Shown: positions 15,655-24,935 of the stretch, in pieces
Layout: every line of letters starts with the position of its first letter
How positions within the stretch are numbered: position 1 is the first letter of the stretch
DNA from: an uncultured Pelagibacteraceae bacterium
Lineage (GTDB): Bacteria > Pseudomonadota > Alphaproteobacteria > Pelagibacterales > Pelagibacteraceae
Length of the DNA stretch: 34,056 nucleotides
Direction of reading: 5' to 3'
Assembly (NCBI GenBank): GCA_902573235.1
Contig: CACGIZ010000010.1
Span: 1-34,056 of the forward strand
Position numbers and translations under genes: made by a program
Notes under the pieces: generated by a model
Seen by the model: only the letters and a program-made list of their open reading frames with translations
Told to the model about the DNA's origin: nothing
Database searches by the model: none

Positions 15655-17034
15655 ATGAAAAATTGGAAAGTTAATAGTTGGAGAAAATATCCAGTCAAAC
15701 ATATTCCGGAATATCCGGACAAAAAAGAATTGGAACAAGTTTTAAATAAAATTAAAACTTTCCCTCCTCTTGTTTTTGCTGGTGAAACTAGACATTTAAA
15801 GCAACAACTTGCAGAAGTTGCTGATGGTAAGGCTTTTTTATTACAAGGAGGAGACTGTGCTGAAAGTTTTGCAGAATTTCATCCTGATAATATAAGAGAT
15901 ACTTTTAAAGTTATACTTCAGATGTCTTTAGTTTTAACTTATTCAGCATCATTACCTGTAGTTAAACTAGGTAGAATAGCTGGACAATTTTCTAAACCAA
16001 GAAGTGCACCAACAGAAATTCAAGGTGATAAAGAATTACCAAGTTACTTGGGTGATAATATAAATGCAATTGACTTTACTGAAAAAGCAAGAAAGCCAGA
16101 TCCTAAAAGATTATTTAAGGCTTATTCCCAATCTGCTTCAACATTAAACATCTTAAGAGCTTTTTCAAAAGGAGGTTTCGCAGATTTAAATAAAGTTCAT
16201 TTATGGAATTTAGATTATATAAAAAAAAGCCCTCAAGCAAAAAAATTTAAAGAGCTAGAAGATAAAATTGCTGACGCATTAGCATTCATGGAAGCTTGTG
16301 GTATAACTTCAGATTTCAATAATAGATTATACACTGTAAACTTTTGGACTTCTCATGAAGCTTTACTTCTACCTTTTGAAGAAAGTATGACTAGAGTTGA
16401 TTCCACCACAGGTGAGTATCATGATACATCTGCACACTTTGTTTGGATTGGAGATAGAACAAGACAATTAGATGGTGGTCATGTTGAGTTTTGCAAAGGA
16501 ATTGAAAATCCAATAGGAATAAAATGTGGCCCAACTTCAAAACCCGATGAAATAGCAAAAATTTGTGAAGCAATAAATCCAAAAAATGAAAAAGGTAAAA
16601 TAACGTTAATTTCTAGATTTGGTCATAAAAATGTAGAAAAATTTTTGCCTAAGTTGATTAGAGGAATAAAAAAGGAAGGTTTAAATGTTGTTTGGTCATG
16701 TGATCCAATGCATGGTAATACTATAAAATCAACGACTGGTTTCAAAACAAGACCCTTTAATGATGTGGTAAATGAAGTAAAAAATGTTTTTGCAGTTCAT
16801 CAAGCTGAAGGATCTTATGCTGGTGGTTTACATGTTGAAATGACAGGTCAAGATGTGACTGAATGCACAGGAGGTGCGAGAAAAATATCTGATGCTGATT
16901 TATCAAGCAGATATCATACACATTGTGATCCACGGTTGAACTCAGACCAAGCTCTAGAATTAGCATTTTTGATTTCGGATGAGATAAAAAAGAATAGCAG
17001 CTATTCTAAAAATGCTATTCAAGCGGCATCTTAA
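15655..17034 (+). CDS. 3-deoxy-7-phosphoheptulonate synthase, class II (plant type)
   Basis: This enzyme condenses phosphoenolpyruvate and erythrose-4-phosphate to DAHP, the first step of the shikimate pathway. It is a class II enzyme: it opens with WKVNSWRKYPVKHIPEYPD and has LLQGGDCAESFAEFHPDNI with the metal cysteine Cys68. Later come KLGRIAGQFSKPRS, FVWIGDRTRQLDG, VWSCDPMHGNT and GGLHVEMTGQDVTECTGG, followed by the C-terminal YHTHCDPRLN. I chose the ATG at 15655 (459 aa) over the in-frame TTG at 15649, since AGG lies about 6 bases before it. It follows glmS after 35 bp and may share its transcript. Confidence 0.93.
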   Translation: MKNWKVNSWRKYPVKHIPEYPDKKELEQVLNKIKTFPPLVFAGETRHLKQQLAEVADGKAFLLQGGDCAESFAEFHPDNIRDTFKVILQMSLVLTYSASLPVVKLGRIAGQFSKPRSAPTEIQGDKELPSYLGDNINAIDFTEKARKPDPKRLFKAYSQSASTLNILRAFSKGGFADLNKVHLWNLDYIKKSPQAKKFKELEDKIADALAFMEACGITSDFNNRLYTVNFWTSHEALLLPFEESMTRVDSTTGEYHDTSAHFVWIGDRTRQLDGGHVEFCKGIENPIGIKCGPTSKPDEIAKICEAINPKNEKGKITLISRFGHKNVEKFLPKLIRGIKKEGLNVVWSCDPMHGNTIKSTTGFKTRPFNDVVNEVKNVFAVHQAEGSYAGGLHVEMTGQDVTECTGGARKISDADLSSRYHTHCDPRLNSDQALELAFLISDEIKKNSSYSKNAIQAAS

Positions 17035-17073
17035 GCCATTGTTTTCTATTTTTTTGTGATTAAATATTAAAAT

Positions 17074-17811
17074 ATGAATACTTCAGAAAAAGTAAAATAT
17101 ATAACAAATTGGATCAAATCATATGTTGATCAAATGCCCAGTAAAGCACAGTCCTTAGTAGTTGGAATTTCTGGAGGAATTGATTCATCTGTTTCAAGTA
17201 CATTAAGTGCAATGACTGGTTTGAGAACAATCGTTTTATCGATGCCAATTAAACAAAAAGAAAATCAACATGATCTAAGTTTAAAACATCAGGCTTGGTT
17301 AGCTAAAAATTTTAAAAATGTAGAAGCTCATACAATCAGTTTAGATAATTTATTTGAGTCTTTCTCCTCAACACTTGGTAAATTTAATAATGAACATGGA
17401 TTTGCAAACTCTAGAGCAAGATTAAGAATGGCAACTTTATATCAAGTTGCTGCAGCCAACAAAGGTATAGTTGTTGGTACTGGTAATAAAGTAGAGGATT
17501 TCGGAGTAGGTTTTTATACCAAATATGGAGACGGAGGTGTAGATATTTCACCTATAGCTGATTGTAATAAAACAGAAGTTTGGGAGCTTGGAAAAGAATT
17601 AGGTATTTTAAAAGAGATTATCGATGCTCCACCTACTGACGGTCTTTGGGATGATGGTAGAACTGATGAAGGACAATTAGGTTTTAAATATGAGGATTTA
17701 GAAGACGCAATGGTAAATCCCGATTCACCACATAAAATTGAATACGAAAAAATCAGAAAACAAAATTTGCATAAAATGGAGCCAATTCCAGTATGCAAAA
17801 TTCCTAGTTAA
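17074..17811 (+). CDS. nadE: NH3-dependent NAD+ synthetase
   Basis: NadE converts nicotinic acid adenine dinucleotide to NAD+ using ATP and an amino donor. The PP-loop ATP-binding motif SGGIDSS lies at residues 33-39. VVGTGNKVEDFGVGFYTKYGDGGVDISP is preserved in the middle, and DAPPTDGLW follows. At 245 residues it is the short form without the N-terminal nitrilase (glutaminase) domain, so it should use free ammonia. It stands between the DAHP synthase and cysS genes on the same strand with 39-51 bp gaps. Confidence 0.92.
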   Translation: MNTSEKVKYITNWIKSYVDQMPSKAQSLVVGISGGIDSSVSSTLSAMTGLRTIVLSMPIKQKENQHDLSLKHQAWLAKNFKNVEAHTISLDNLFESFSSTLGKFNNEHGFANSRARLRMATLYQVAAANKGIVVGTGNKVEDFGVGFYTKYGDGGVDISPIADCNKTEVWELGKELGILKEIIDAPPTDGLWDDGRTDEGQLGFKYEDLEDAMVNPDSPHKIEYEKIRKQNLHKMEPIPVCKIPS

Positions 17812-17862
17812 TCAATTAGATTAACAAATCATCAAATAAGGTATATTTCTTAGTCAATTAAT

Positions 17863-19206
17863 ATGGATATTTTTTTAACAAATAATTTAACAAATAAAAA
17901 AGAACTATTCGTCCCAAGGGATAAAAAAAATATTGGAATGTATGTTTGTGGGCCAACTGTTTATGATGACCCTCATATTGGAAACGCTAGACCATTAGTT
18001 ATTTTTGATATTCTTTTTAAGATACTTAAAAACACTTTTTCTAATGTTACTTATGTAAGAAATATTACAGATATAGATGATAAGATAATCAAATCTTCTC
18101 AAGATCAAAAGATATCTACTAAAGAATTAACTGAAAAAATAACATCAAGTTTTTTAGAAGATTGTAAGTTTTTGAATTGTGAAAATCCCTCTCATCAACC
18201 AAAAGCGACTGAACATATTAATTTAATGATTGAAATGATAAATCAGCTTATTAAAAAAGGTTTTGCTTATGAGAAAAATAATCATGTTTATTTTGAGGTA
18301 AAAAAATTTTCCGAGTATGGAAAATTGTCCAATAAAAATTTAGAAGACTTAATATCAGGATCAAGAATAGAGGTTAGTGAAAATAAAAAAAGCTCTGAAG
18401 ATTTTGTTTTATGGAAACCATCTAATATCGATGAGCCTTCATGGGAATCTCCCTGGGGCAAAGGTAGGCCAGGTTGGCACTTAGAATGTTCTGCAATGTC
18501 AAAAAAATTTTTAGGAAATGAATTTGATATTCATGGTGGAGGTATTGATTTAATTTTTCCTCATCATGAGAATGAAATAGCACAATCTAGGTGTGCAAAC
18601 GATACAAAAACTTTTGCTAAATATTGGGTTCATAATGCATTTATTACAATGTCCAATGAAAAAATGGCTAAATCACAAGGAAATATTTTAAAAATAAAGA
18701 ACTTTAGAAACAATACAAGCGGTCAAGTGATCAGATTGGCACTGATGAGCGCTCATTACAAACAACCATTGGATTGGAATGATAAATTAATTAGCGATTG
18801 TCAGAATACTTTAAATAAATGGTATCGTATTTATTCATCAGATATTAAAACTGTTCAAGTGACAAAAGAAGTTCTAAAACCATTATATGAAGATTTAAAC
18901 ACACCTGGTTATATAGCAATTTTACATCAACTTTATGAACAAGCTAGCAAAGGTGAGAATAAAGAATTATTTATATCAGCATGTAAATTCATAGGTTTAT
19001 TAAATGAAAATAATGAGCAATGGGAAAAATATAAAAAAGATAAAGCTTCAATAAGTGAAGCAGAGATAACTAGCAAAATAGATTTAAGAAATAAGGCAAG
19101 GGCCAATAAAGATTATAAAGAAGCTGATAGAATTAGAGATGATCTCTTTGATAAAGGTGTTTTAATAGAGGATAAAGATGGTAAAACACTGTGGAAATTT
19201 AAATGA
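17863..19206 (+). CDS. cysS: Cysteinyl-tRNA synthetase
   Basis: This class I synthetase charges tRNA-Cys. The HIGH-type motif is PHIGN (residues 37-41) and the KMSKS-type motif is KMAKS (267-271). Zinc ligands are visible at Cys29 (YVCGPTVYD), Cys209 (WHLECSAMS), His234 and Glu238 (FPHHENE). The length of 447 aa is close to the usual 460. Its TGA overlaps the ATG of the next gene by four bases (ATGA), so cysS and the citramalate synthase gene are translationally coupled. Confidence 0.95.
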   Translation: MDIFLTNNLTNKKELFVPRDKKNIGMYVCGPTVYDDPHIGNARPLVIFDILFKILKNTFSNVTYVRNITDIDDKIIKSSQDQKISTKELTEKITSSFLEDCKFLNCENPSHQPKATEHINLMIEMINQLIKKGFAYEKNNHVYFEVKKFSEYGKLSNKNLEDLISGSRIEVSENKKSSEDFVLWKPSNIDEPSWESPWGKGRPGWHLECSAMSKKFLGNEFDIHGGGIDLIFPHHENEIAQSRCANDTKTFAKYWVHNAFITMSNEKMAKSQGNILKIKNFRNNTSGQVIRLALMSAHYKQPLDWNDKLISDCQNTLNKWYRIYSSDIKTVQVTKEVLKPLYEDLNTPGYIAILHQLYEQASKGENKELFISACKFIGLLNENNEQWEKYKKDKASISEAEITSKIDLRNKARANKDYKEADRIRDDLFDKGVLIEDKDGKTLWKFK

Positions 19207-20264
19207 GTAAAGAGCGGTTATATATTTTTGATACTACATTAAGAGATGGTGCTCAAACACAAGGTGTAGATTTTTCAATTGATGATAAAGAGAAAATTGC
19301 ATCTGCATTAGATAATCTTGGTGTTGATTATATCGAAGGTGGTTGGCCAGGGGCTAATCCAACTGATACTGAGTTTTTTCAAAAAAAACATAATTTTAAA
19401 AATTCTAAACTTACATGTTTTGGAATGACTAAAAGATCAGGTCGAAGTGCAGAAAATGATACAGGACTTTCAGCACTAATGAATTCGAATACACCTGCAG
19501 TTTGTTTAGTTGGAAAGACATGGGATTTTCATGTTGATGTTGCATTAGGAATTACTAATGAAGAAAATTTAGAAAACATTGGCGAAAGTACCAAACACTT
19601 TGTTAAAGCAAAAAAAGAATTTCTGTTTGATGCAGAACATTTCTTTGATGGTTATAAAGCAAATTCAAAATATGCACTTTCTTGTATTAAAGCTGCTTAC
19701 GATCAAGGTGCGAGATGGATTGTATTGTGTGACACTAACGGAGGAACTCTTCCACATGAGGTTTCAAATATAGTTTCCGAGGTATCAAAAGTTGTTCCAG
19801 GAAAAAATTTAGGTATTCATGCACATAATGATACTGGTAATGCGGTTGCAAATTCTTTAGCTGCAGTATTATCTGGCGCTCGTCAAATTCAAGGTACGAT
19901 TAATGGATTGGGAGAAAGATGTGGTAATGCAAATTTAATGTCACTAATACCAACATTTTTTTTGAAAAAAGATTTTTCATCAAAATTCGAAATTGGAATC
20001 AAATCTAACAATATAAAAAATTTGACAGAATGTTCTAGGTTATTAGATGAAATTTTAAATAGAAAACCCAATCAACATTTACCTTATGTAGGAGCTGCTG
20101 CTTTTTCTCATAAAGGAGGATTGCATGTATCGGCAGTTCAAAAAGATCCAAAAACTTATGAACATATAAATCCCGAAGATGTTGGAAATACTAGAAATAT
20201 TGTTGTTTCTGATCAGTCAGGTAAATCAAATATAATCTCAAGATTAAAAAAGTATTCAAATTAA
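19203..20264 (+). CDS. cimA: Citramalate synthase catalytic part (frame before the break)
   Basis: As written this frame gives 353 residues that contain the whole catalytic barrel and the HKGGLHVSAVQ segment of the linker region. It ends SRLKKYSN at the premature TAA. Loss of the C-terminal domain usually affects feedback control and dimer packing in this family, so partial activity cannot be excluded. Confidence 0.75.
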   Translation: MSKERLYIFDTTLRDGAQTQGVDFSIDDKEKIASALDNLGVDYIEGGWPGANPTDTEFFQKKHNFKNSKLTCFGMTKRSGRSAENDTGLSALMNSNTPAVCLVGKTWDFHVDVALGITNEENLENIGESTKHFVKAKKEFLFDAEHFFDGYKANSKYALSCIKAAYDQGARWIVLCDTNGGTLPHEVSNIVSEVSKVVPGKNLGIHAHNDTGNAVANSLAAVLSGARQIQGTINGLGERCGNANLMSLIPTFFLKKDFSSKFEIGIKSNNIKNLTECSRLLDEILNRKPNQHLPYVGAAAFSHKGGLHVSAVQKDPKTYEHINPEDVGNTRNIVVSDQSGKSNIISRLKKYSN

Positions 20265-20805
20265 TATTGAGGAAAACAATCCAAAGGTAAAAAAATTATT
20301 AGATGAGGTTAAAGATAGGGAATTTATTGGCTATAGTTATGATGGTGCAGATGCTTCATTTGAATTATTGGCTAGAAGAATTATTGGAGAAATACCCAGA
20401 TATATCTCAATTAATGAATATGACGTTTCAGTTAAAAAGAATAAATCAGGCAACATAGTTTCTTCCGCAAAAGCCCATCTAGAAGTTGATGGTGAAAAAA
20501 TTGTTTGTGAGGGGGAGGGAAATGGTCCAGTAAATGCTTTAGACAATGCTATCAGACAAAACGTTGATCGATTAGCGAAGTACTCTAAATACTTGAAGGA
20601 TTTAAAATTAGTTGACTATAAGGTTAGAATTTTAAATACAGGAACTGAGGCAGTTACGAGAGTATCTATAGAGAGCACAGATTCTAAAGGAAAAAATTGG
20701 TTTACTATTGGTGTATCTACAAACATTATCGATGCTTCATTTAAAGCATTAATCGATAGTTTGGACTATAAACTATTTAAAGATAATGCGCCCGCAAGTA
20801 AGTAA
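20251..20805 (+). CDS. cimA: Citramalate synthase C-terminal part (frame after the break)
   Basis: This frame reads IQINIEENNPKVKKLL, then EFIGYSYDGADASFE, and continues to the stop at 20805. It includes the LeuA-type allosteric domain (around NEYDVSV and AHLEVDGEKIVCEGEGNGPV). No ATG lies at its head; the first possible start codon is a TTG at 20368, inside the domain. It is therefore not an independent gene. Confidence 0.65.
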   Translation, partial: SIQINIEENNPKVKKLLDEVKDREFIGYSYDGADASFELLARRIIGEIPRYISINEYDVSVKKNKSGNIVSSAKAHLEVDGEKIVCEGEGNGPVNALDNAIRQNVDRLAKYSKYLKDLKLVDYKVRILNTGTEAVTRVSIESTDSKGKNWFTIGVSTNIIDASFKALIDSLDYKLFKDNAPASK

Positions 20806-21519
20806 ATGAGTAAAAATAATATCTCATTTATACTTAATAAACCTCAACTATCAGAAAATATTGGAGCGTGTGCTAGAGCAATTAAAAACTTTGACTTTAA
20901 GAAATTGGTTTTAATTAATCCTAAACCTATTTTCCCAAATGATAAAATTTTAGCTACATCTGTTGGAGCTAAAGATATTATTAAACAAAGTAAAAATTAT
21001 GAAACTTTAGAAAAAGCTATCAGTAAAATTGACATAGTTATTGCTACTTCATCAAGGTTTAGAAATAAAAATATCAAACATATTAATTTAGAAGATTTAA
21101 AAAAAGTAAATTTTAAAAAGAAAATTGGTTTTTTATTTGGATCAGAGTCATCAGGTTTATCTAATGATGAGATTAGTTACGCTAATTATACTCTGCAAAT
21201 ACCTACCAATCCTGACTTTAAGTCTCTTAATTTATCTCATAGTTTAATAATTATTGCTCAATATGTAGCTAATATTATAAAATTAAAAAGCACTCCATTT
21301 AAAAAATCAAATAAAGTTAAATCAGCAAGTAAAAAAGAAATACAATCAATGCTTGGTCTTTGTATCAAAAATTTAGATGAAATTAATTTCTTTAAACCAA
21401 AAGAAAAGAGACCAAAAATGTTAGAGAACTTGAGAAATATTTTTTATAAAATGGACTTATCTGATAAAGAAACACGTATATTATCAGGTGTATTTGCAAG
21501 TTTAGCTAAAAAACGCTGA
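20806..21519 (+). CDS. trmJ: tRNA (cytidine/uridine-2'-O-)-methyltransferase, SpoU family (TrmJ-like)
   Basis: This is a SPOUT methyltransferase that probably 2'-O-methylates position 32 of the tRNA anticodon loop. The TrmJ pattern is clear: ISFILNKPQLSENIGACARA at the N-terminus, the KNFDFKKLVLINP strand, then GFLFGSESSGLSNDEI and LQIPTNPDFKSLNLSHS, which form the knotted SAM site. A C-terminal helical region follows, to 237 aa. Its ATG directly follows the citramalate synthase stop with no gap, so it is in the cysS-cimA-trmJ operon. Confidence 0.88.
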   Translation: MSKNNISFILNKPQLSENIGACARAIKNFDFKKLVLINPKPIFPNDKILATSVGAKDIIKQSKNYETLEKAISKIDIVIATSSRFRNKNIKHINLEDLKKVNFKKKIGFLFGSESSGLSNDEISYANYTLQIPTNPDFKSLNLSHSLIIIAQYVANIIKLKSTPFKKSNKVKSASKKEIQSMLGLCIKNLDEINFFKPKEKRPKMLENLRNIFYKMDLSDKETRILSGVFASLAKKR

Positions 21520-21547
21520 TTGACAAAATAATGTGTAAGTCTATAAA
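21520..21547 (+). promoter_or_regulatory. Near-consensus promoter of rpsD
   Basis: TTGACA (21520-21525) is a perfect -35. It is followed after 16 bp by TATAAA (21542-21547). The -35 starts on the base after the trmJ stop codon. Transcription should begin near 21554, leaving only about six leader bases before the rpsD ATG at 21560. It is the best promoter match in the window. Confidence 0.7.
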
Positions 21548-21559
21548 CCCCTCTATTAA

Positions 21560-22177
21560 ATGACTAAAAGATTAAACTCAAAACATAAAGTAGATAGAAG
21601 ACTGAAAGTTAACCTTTGGGGAAGGCCTAAAAGTCCTTTCAACACTAGAGCGTATGGTCCAGGTCAACATGGTCAAACAAAAACTTCTAAACCTTCAGAT
21701 TACGGAATTCAATTACAAGCAAAACAAAAATTAAAAGCTTATTATGGAAACATAAATGAGAGACAGTTTAGAAACATCTATAAAAAAGCGAGCATGCTTA
21801 AAGGAGATACTAGTGAAAATTTGATTGGTTTACTAGAAAGAAGACTAGATGCAGTAATTTATAGAGCAAAATTTGCTACAACAATTTTTTCAGCTAGACA
21901 ATTGATTAATCACGGTCATGTAAAAGTAAATGGAAAAAAAGTTAATATCGCCAGTTATTCTGTGAGAGAAGAGGACACAATAGAGATAAGAGATAAATCA
22001 AAACAGTTAGCCATTATTGATATCGCATTAGCAAACAAAGAGAGAGAAACTCCAGAATATATCCAAATGGATGAAAAAAATAAAAAATTTAAATTTATAA
22101 GAGTTCCTAAATTTGAAGAGGTTCCTTATCCAATTGTAATGGAACCGAATTTGGTAATTGAATATTATTCTAGATAA
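21560..22177 (+). CDS. rpsD: 30S ribosomal protein S4
   Basis: S4 binds 16S rRNA early in assembly of the small subunit. [29 protein letters not shown] and [15 protein letters not shown] are typical of alphaproteobacterial S4. The S4 RNA-binding domain follows ([37 protein letters not shown]). The C-terminal end [22 protein letters not shown] matches. The length of 205 aa is normal. It has its own strong promoter and is converged on by grxD with only 3 bp between the stops. It is not in a ribosomal operon here. Confidence 0.96.
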   Translation: MTKRLNSKHKVDRRLKVNLWGRPKSPFNTRAYGPGQHGQTKTSKPSDYGIQLQAKQKLKAYYGNINERQFRNIYKKASMLKGDTSENLIGLLERRLDAVIYRAKFATTIFSARQLINHGHVKVNGKKVNIASYSVREEDTIEIRDKSKQLAIIDIALANKERETPEYIQMDEKNKKFKFIRVPKFEEVPYPIVMEPNLVIEYYSR

Positions 22178-22180
22178 TAA

Positions 22181-22513
22181 TTATTTTTTGTAATTAATAC
22201 CTTTGTCATCAAAAACTTTTTTAAGCTCACCACTCTCATACATTTCTTTAACGATATCACATCCACCAACAAATTCTTTTTTCACATACAGTTGAGGTAT
22301 TGTTGGCCAGTCACTGAAAACTTTTATTCCCTCTCTAAGAGATTGATTTTCTAAAACATTTATTCCTTTAAAGTTTACTTCTAAAATTTTAAGCATGTTT
22401 GAAACTGCCATTGAAAAACCACACTGTGGTGCATCTGGAGTTCCTTTCATAAACAAACATACTTCATTATTATCTATATGATTCTGAATTAAATTTTTTG
22501 TTTGATCATCCAT
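22181..22513 (-). CDS. grxD: Monothiol glutaredoxin (Grx4/GrxD type)
   Basis: CGFS-type glutaredoxins bind and transfer [2Fe-2S] clusters, often with BolA as partner. The motif FMKGTPDAPQCGFS places the single cysteine at residue 31. IPQLYVKKEFVGGCDIVKEM is the conserved GSH-binding region. The length of 110 aa is normal. Its ATG overlaps the bolA stop by one base (TAATG), so the two partners are translated together. It is the last gene of the nine-gene minus-strand operon. Confidence 0.94.
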   Translation of the reverse strand: MDDQTKNLIQNHIDNNEVCLFMKGTPDAPQCGFSMAVSNMLKILEVNFKGINVLENQSLREGIKVFSDWPTIPQLYVKKEFVGGCDIVKEMYESGELKKVFDDKGINYKK

Positions 22514-22743
22514 TATTGTTCCTTTGTTTTGATTGCTAAGGCGTGAAGTTCATTTCCCATTTTTCCTTTTAAAGAATTATAAACCATTTTGTGCTGTTCA
22601 ATTTTACTTTTCCCTGAAAATTTTGAAGATGTAACTGTTGCTGAATAGTGATTCCCATCACCAGCTAAATCTTGAATTTCAATTACAGCATCAGGCATTG
22701 CTTCTTTAATATATTTCTCAATTTCTTTTAAATTCATTGCCAT
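22513..22743 (-). CDS. BolA family protein
   Basis: BolA proteins pair with CGFS glutaredoxins to form [2Fe-2S] heterocomplexes and also have regulatory roles. The KH-like core is seen in AMPDAVIEIQDLAGDGNHYSA, FSGKSKIEQHKMVYNSL and ELHALAIKTKE. The frame is open to 22770. I chose the ATG at 22743 ([12 protein letters not shown], 76 aa) because it forms a TAATG overlap with the purL stop, like the other junctions here. The next gene, grxD, is its expected partner. Confidence 0.9.
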   Translation of the reverse strand: MAMNLKEIEKYIKEAMPDAVIEIQDLAGDGNHYSATVTSSKFSGKSKIEQHKMVYNSLKGKMGNELHALAIKTKEQ

Positions 22744-24935
22744 TATGCACTCATATAATTTTTTAACCAATTTCTATTATAAGACTTTAATTCGTCAATT
22801 GTAAGTTTTGTCTTCTCATTAATAATCATTTCTTTATCAATAATGACACCTAAATTCTCATGATATACTGAGTTTTTTTCTAAAATTTTACTCACATTTT
22901 TTAAATCTTCAGGTTTAATTTCAATTAGGTATCTTCCCTGATCTTCAGCAAACAAATATTCTATTTCATTCATTAGATTTTTTGATTTATTTAATTTAAT
23001 ACCTCTATTTCCTTTAATACACATTTTGCTTAGAGCGGTAATGAGCCCACCTAAAGATATATCGTGTGCGCTTCTTATATAATTTTTTTCAATTAAATTT
23101 AGTAAAGACTCACCATTATTTTTTTCATTAAAAAGATTTATTTCAGGTGGTGGACCATTTTTTTCATCTAAAATAGTTCTTGCAAATAAACTTTGATCTA
23201 TGTGACCCTCAGTTTTTCCAATTAAAATTACTAAATTATTTATTTCTTTAAAATCCATTGTTACCATTTTTTTGTAATTTTTAATTAATCCAACCCCACC
23301 AATTGAAGGTGTTGGTTTGATTCCTATTTCTTTTGTTTGATTGTAAAATGATACATTTCCTGAGACTACGGGGAAATTTAGATACTTACTTGCTTCACCT
23401 ATTCCTTGCACACATTCAACAAACTCACCCATATTTTCTTCTTTCTCAGGACTACCAAAATTTAAACAGTTAGTAATTGCTATCGGGGTTGCTCCAACAG
23501 AAATCAAATTTCTCCAACTCTCTGCAACGACTTGCTTGCCACCTGTAAGTGGATGGGCCCAACAATAAACTGCAGACGAGTCGACAGTAGCAGCTACAGC
23601 TTTTTCGGTTCCATGAACTCTAACGACACCAGAATCTCCACCTGGCTTTTGAATAGTGTCACCCATTACAGTGTGATCGTATTGTTGCCAAATCCATTCT
23701 TTGCTACAAATATTTTGATTAGATAAAATTTTTTTTAATACATCTTTAATTTTAAGTTTATTTAATGTTTCTTTTTTGATTTTATTTTTTTTGGGTAATT
23801 TAGATTTTTTCCATTTTCGATCATATAGAGGAGAATTTTCAACTAGAGTGTTAACAGGTATATTGGCTACCTGCTCATTATCAAAAAATAATTCTATATT
23901 TTTTGTGTTAGTTGTTTTGCCGATTACAGCAAAATCTAAATTCCATTTATCAAATATTTTTTTTGCCAGATCTTCTTTTCCATTTTCTAAGACAATCAAC
24001 ATTCTTTCTTGACTTTCAGAAAGCATAATTTCATAAGGTGTCATTTTTGTTTCTCTACAAGGAACTTTATTTAGATTAATTTCTATTCCTAAATTTCCTT
24101 TAGACGCCATTTCAATACTAGAAGAGGTAAGACCTGCAGCCCCCATATCTTGAATTGCAATAATAGAGTCTCCTGCCATTAATTCTAAACATGCCTCAAG
24201 AAGTAATTTTTCTGTGAAAGGGTCACCTACTTGAACAGTAGGTTTCTTTTCCTCAATTTTTTCGTCAAAACTTGCAGAGGCCATACTTGCTCCATGAATG
24301 CCATCTCTACCAGTTTTTGATCCTACATAAATTACAGGTTTATTTAGACCTGCTGCTTTAGAATAAAAAATCTTATTTTTCTTTACTAAGCCTAGTGTCA
24401 TTGCATTAACTAAAATGTTTCCATTATAAGAACTATCGAAAGATGTTTGTCCTGCGATTGTTGGTACACCCATACAATTTCCATATCCACCAATTCCATG
24501 AACAACACCTCTCAATAGATTTTTTGTTTTTTTGTGTTGTGGTGATCCGAAATGTATCGAGTTTAAATTTGCTATTGGTCTTGCTCCCATAGTAAATACA
24601 TCTCTCATAATTCCTCCAACACCAGTAGCGGCACCTTGATAGGGTTCAATAAATGAAGGATGGTTATGACTTTCGATTTTAAAAACTATTGCATCACCGT
24701 CCTCAATATCTACTACACCAGCATTTTCACCAGGTCCTTGAATTACTTTTTTTCCCTTTGTAGGTAATTTTTTTAAATGTAGTCTTGAGGATTTATATGA
24801 ACAATGTTCGTTCCACATCGCTGAAAAAATTCCCAGTTCTGTAATGTTAGGAGTTCTTCTTAATAGTTTACAAATTTTCTTATATTCGTCGATTTTAAGA
24901 CCATGTTCTATGGCAACTTTTTCGTTTACTAACAT
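22743..24935 (-). CDS. purL: Phosphoribosylformylglycinamidine synthase II
   Basis: PurL is the ATP-using synthetase subunit that, with PurQ and PurS, converts FGAR to FGAM, step 4 of purine synthesis. Seen are [58 protein letters not shown] in separate conserved blocks, [23 protein letters not shown], and [20 protein letters not shown]. At 730 aa it is the small PurL type that needs separate PurS and PurQ, both of which lie just upstream. Its ATG overlaps the purQ stop by one base. Confidence 0.95.
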   Translation of the reverse strand: MLVNEKVAIEHGLKIDEYKKICKLLRRTPNITELGIFSAMWNEHCSYKSSRLHLKKLPTKGKKVIQGPGENAGVVDIEDGDAIVFKIESHNHPSFIEPYQGAATGVGGIMRDVFTMGARPIANLNSIHFGSPQHKKTKNLLRGVVHGIGGYGNCMGVPTIAGQTSFDSSYNGNILVNAMTLGLVKKNKIFYSKAAGLNKPVIYVGSKTGRDGIHGASMASASFDEKIEEKKPTVQVGDPFTEKLLLEACLELMAGDSIIAIQDMGAAGLTSSSIEMASKGNLGIEINLNKVPCRETKMTPYEIMLSESQERMLIVLENGKEDLAKKIFDKWNLDFAVIGKTTNTKNIELFFDNEQVANIPVNTLVENSPLYDRKWKKSKLPKKNKIKKETLNKLKIKDVLKKILSNQNICSKEWIWQQYDHTVMGDTIQKPGGDSGVVRVHGTEKAVAATVDSSAVYCWAHPLTGGKQVVAESWRNLISVGATPIAITNCLNFGSPEKEENMGEFVECVQGIGEASKYLNFPVVSGNVSFYNQTKEIGIKPTPSIGGVGLIKNYKKMVTMDFKEINNLVILIGKTEGHIDQSLFARTILDEKNGPPPEINLFNEKNNGESLLNLIEKNYIRSAHDISLGGLITALSKMCIKGNRGIKLNKSKNLMNEIEYLFAEDQGRYLIEIKPEDLKNVSKILEKNSVYHENLGVIIDKEMIINEKTKLTIDELKSYNRNWLKNYMSA

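Larger units (their letters stand above)
19203..20805 (+). pseudogene. cimA: Citramalate synthase gene with one frameshift
   Basis: The enzyme belongs to the isopropylmalate synthase-like TIM-barrel family. The CimA type condenses acetyl-CoA and pyruvate to citramalate for isoleucine synthesis. The first part shows FDTTLRDGAQTQGVDFSIDDK, DYIEGGWPGANPTDTEFF, LCDTNGGTLP, HAHNDTGNAVANSL and the CimA-like VCLVGKTWDFHV. The second part contains EFIGYSYDGADASFELLARR and the C-terminal regulatory-type domain. The two parts are in different frames, switching in an A6 tract at 20246-20251; removing one A gives one 533-residue protein of normal length. As written, translation stops at 20264. trmJ starts directly after the stop. 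Confidence 0.85.

Noticed and set aside
17808-17824. TTAATC-N5-GATTAA hairpin overlapping the nadE stop as a terminator
   Set aside because: The six-pair stem has only one G-C pair per arm and no U-run follows; in such AT-rich DNA it is expected by chance.
20246-20252. A AAA AAG heptamer in cimA as a programmed -1 ribosomal frameshift site
   Set aside because: A -1 shift leads to a frame with an early stop; the downstream domain is in the +1 frame, so the classic dnaX-type slip does not join the two parts.
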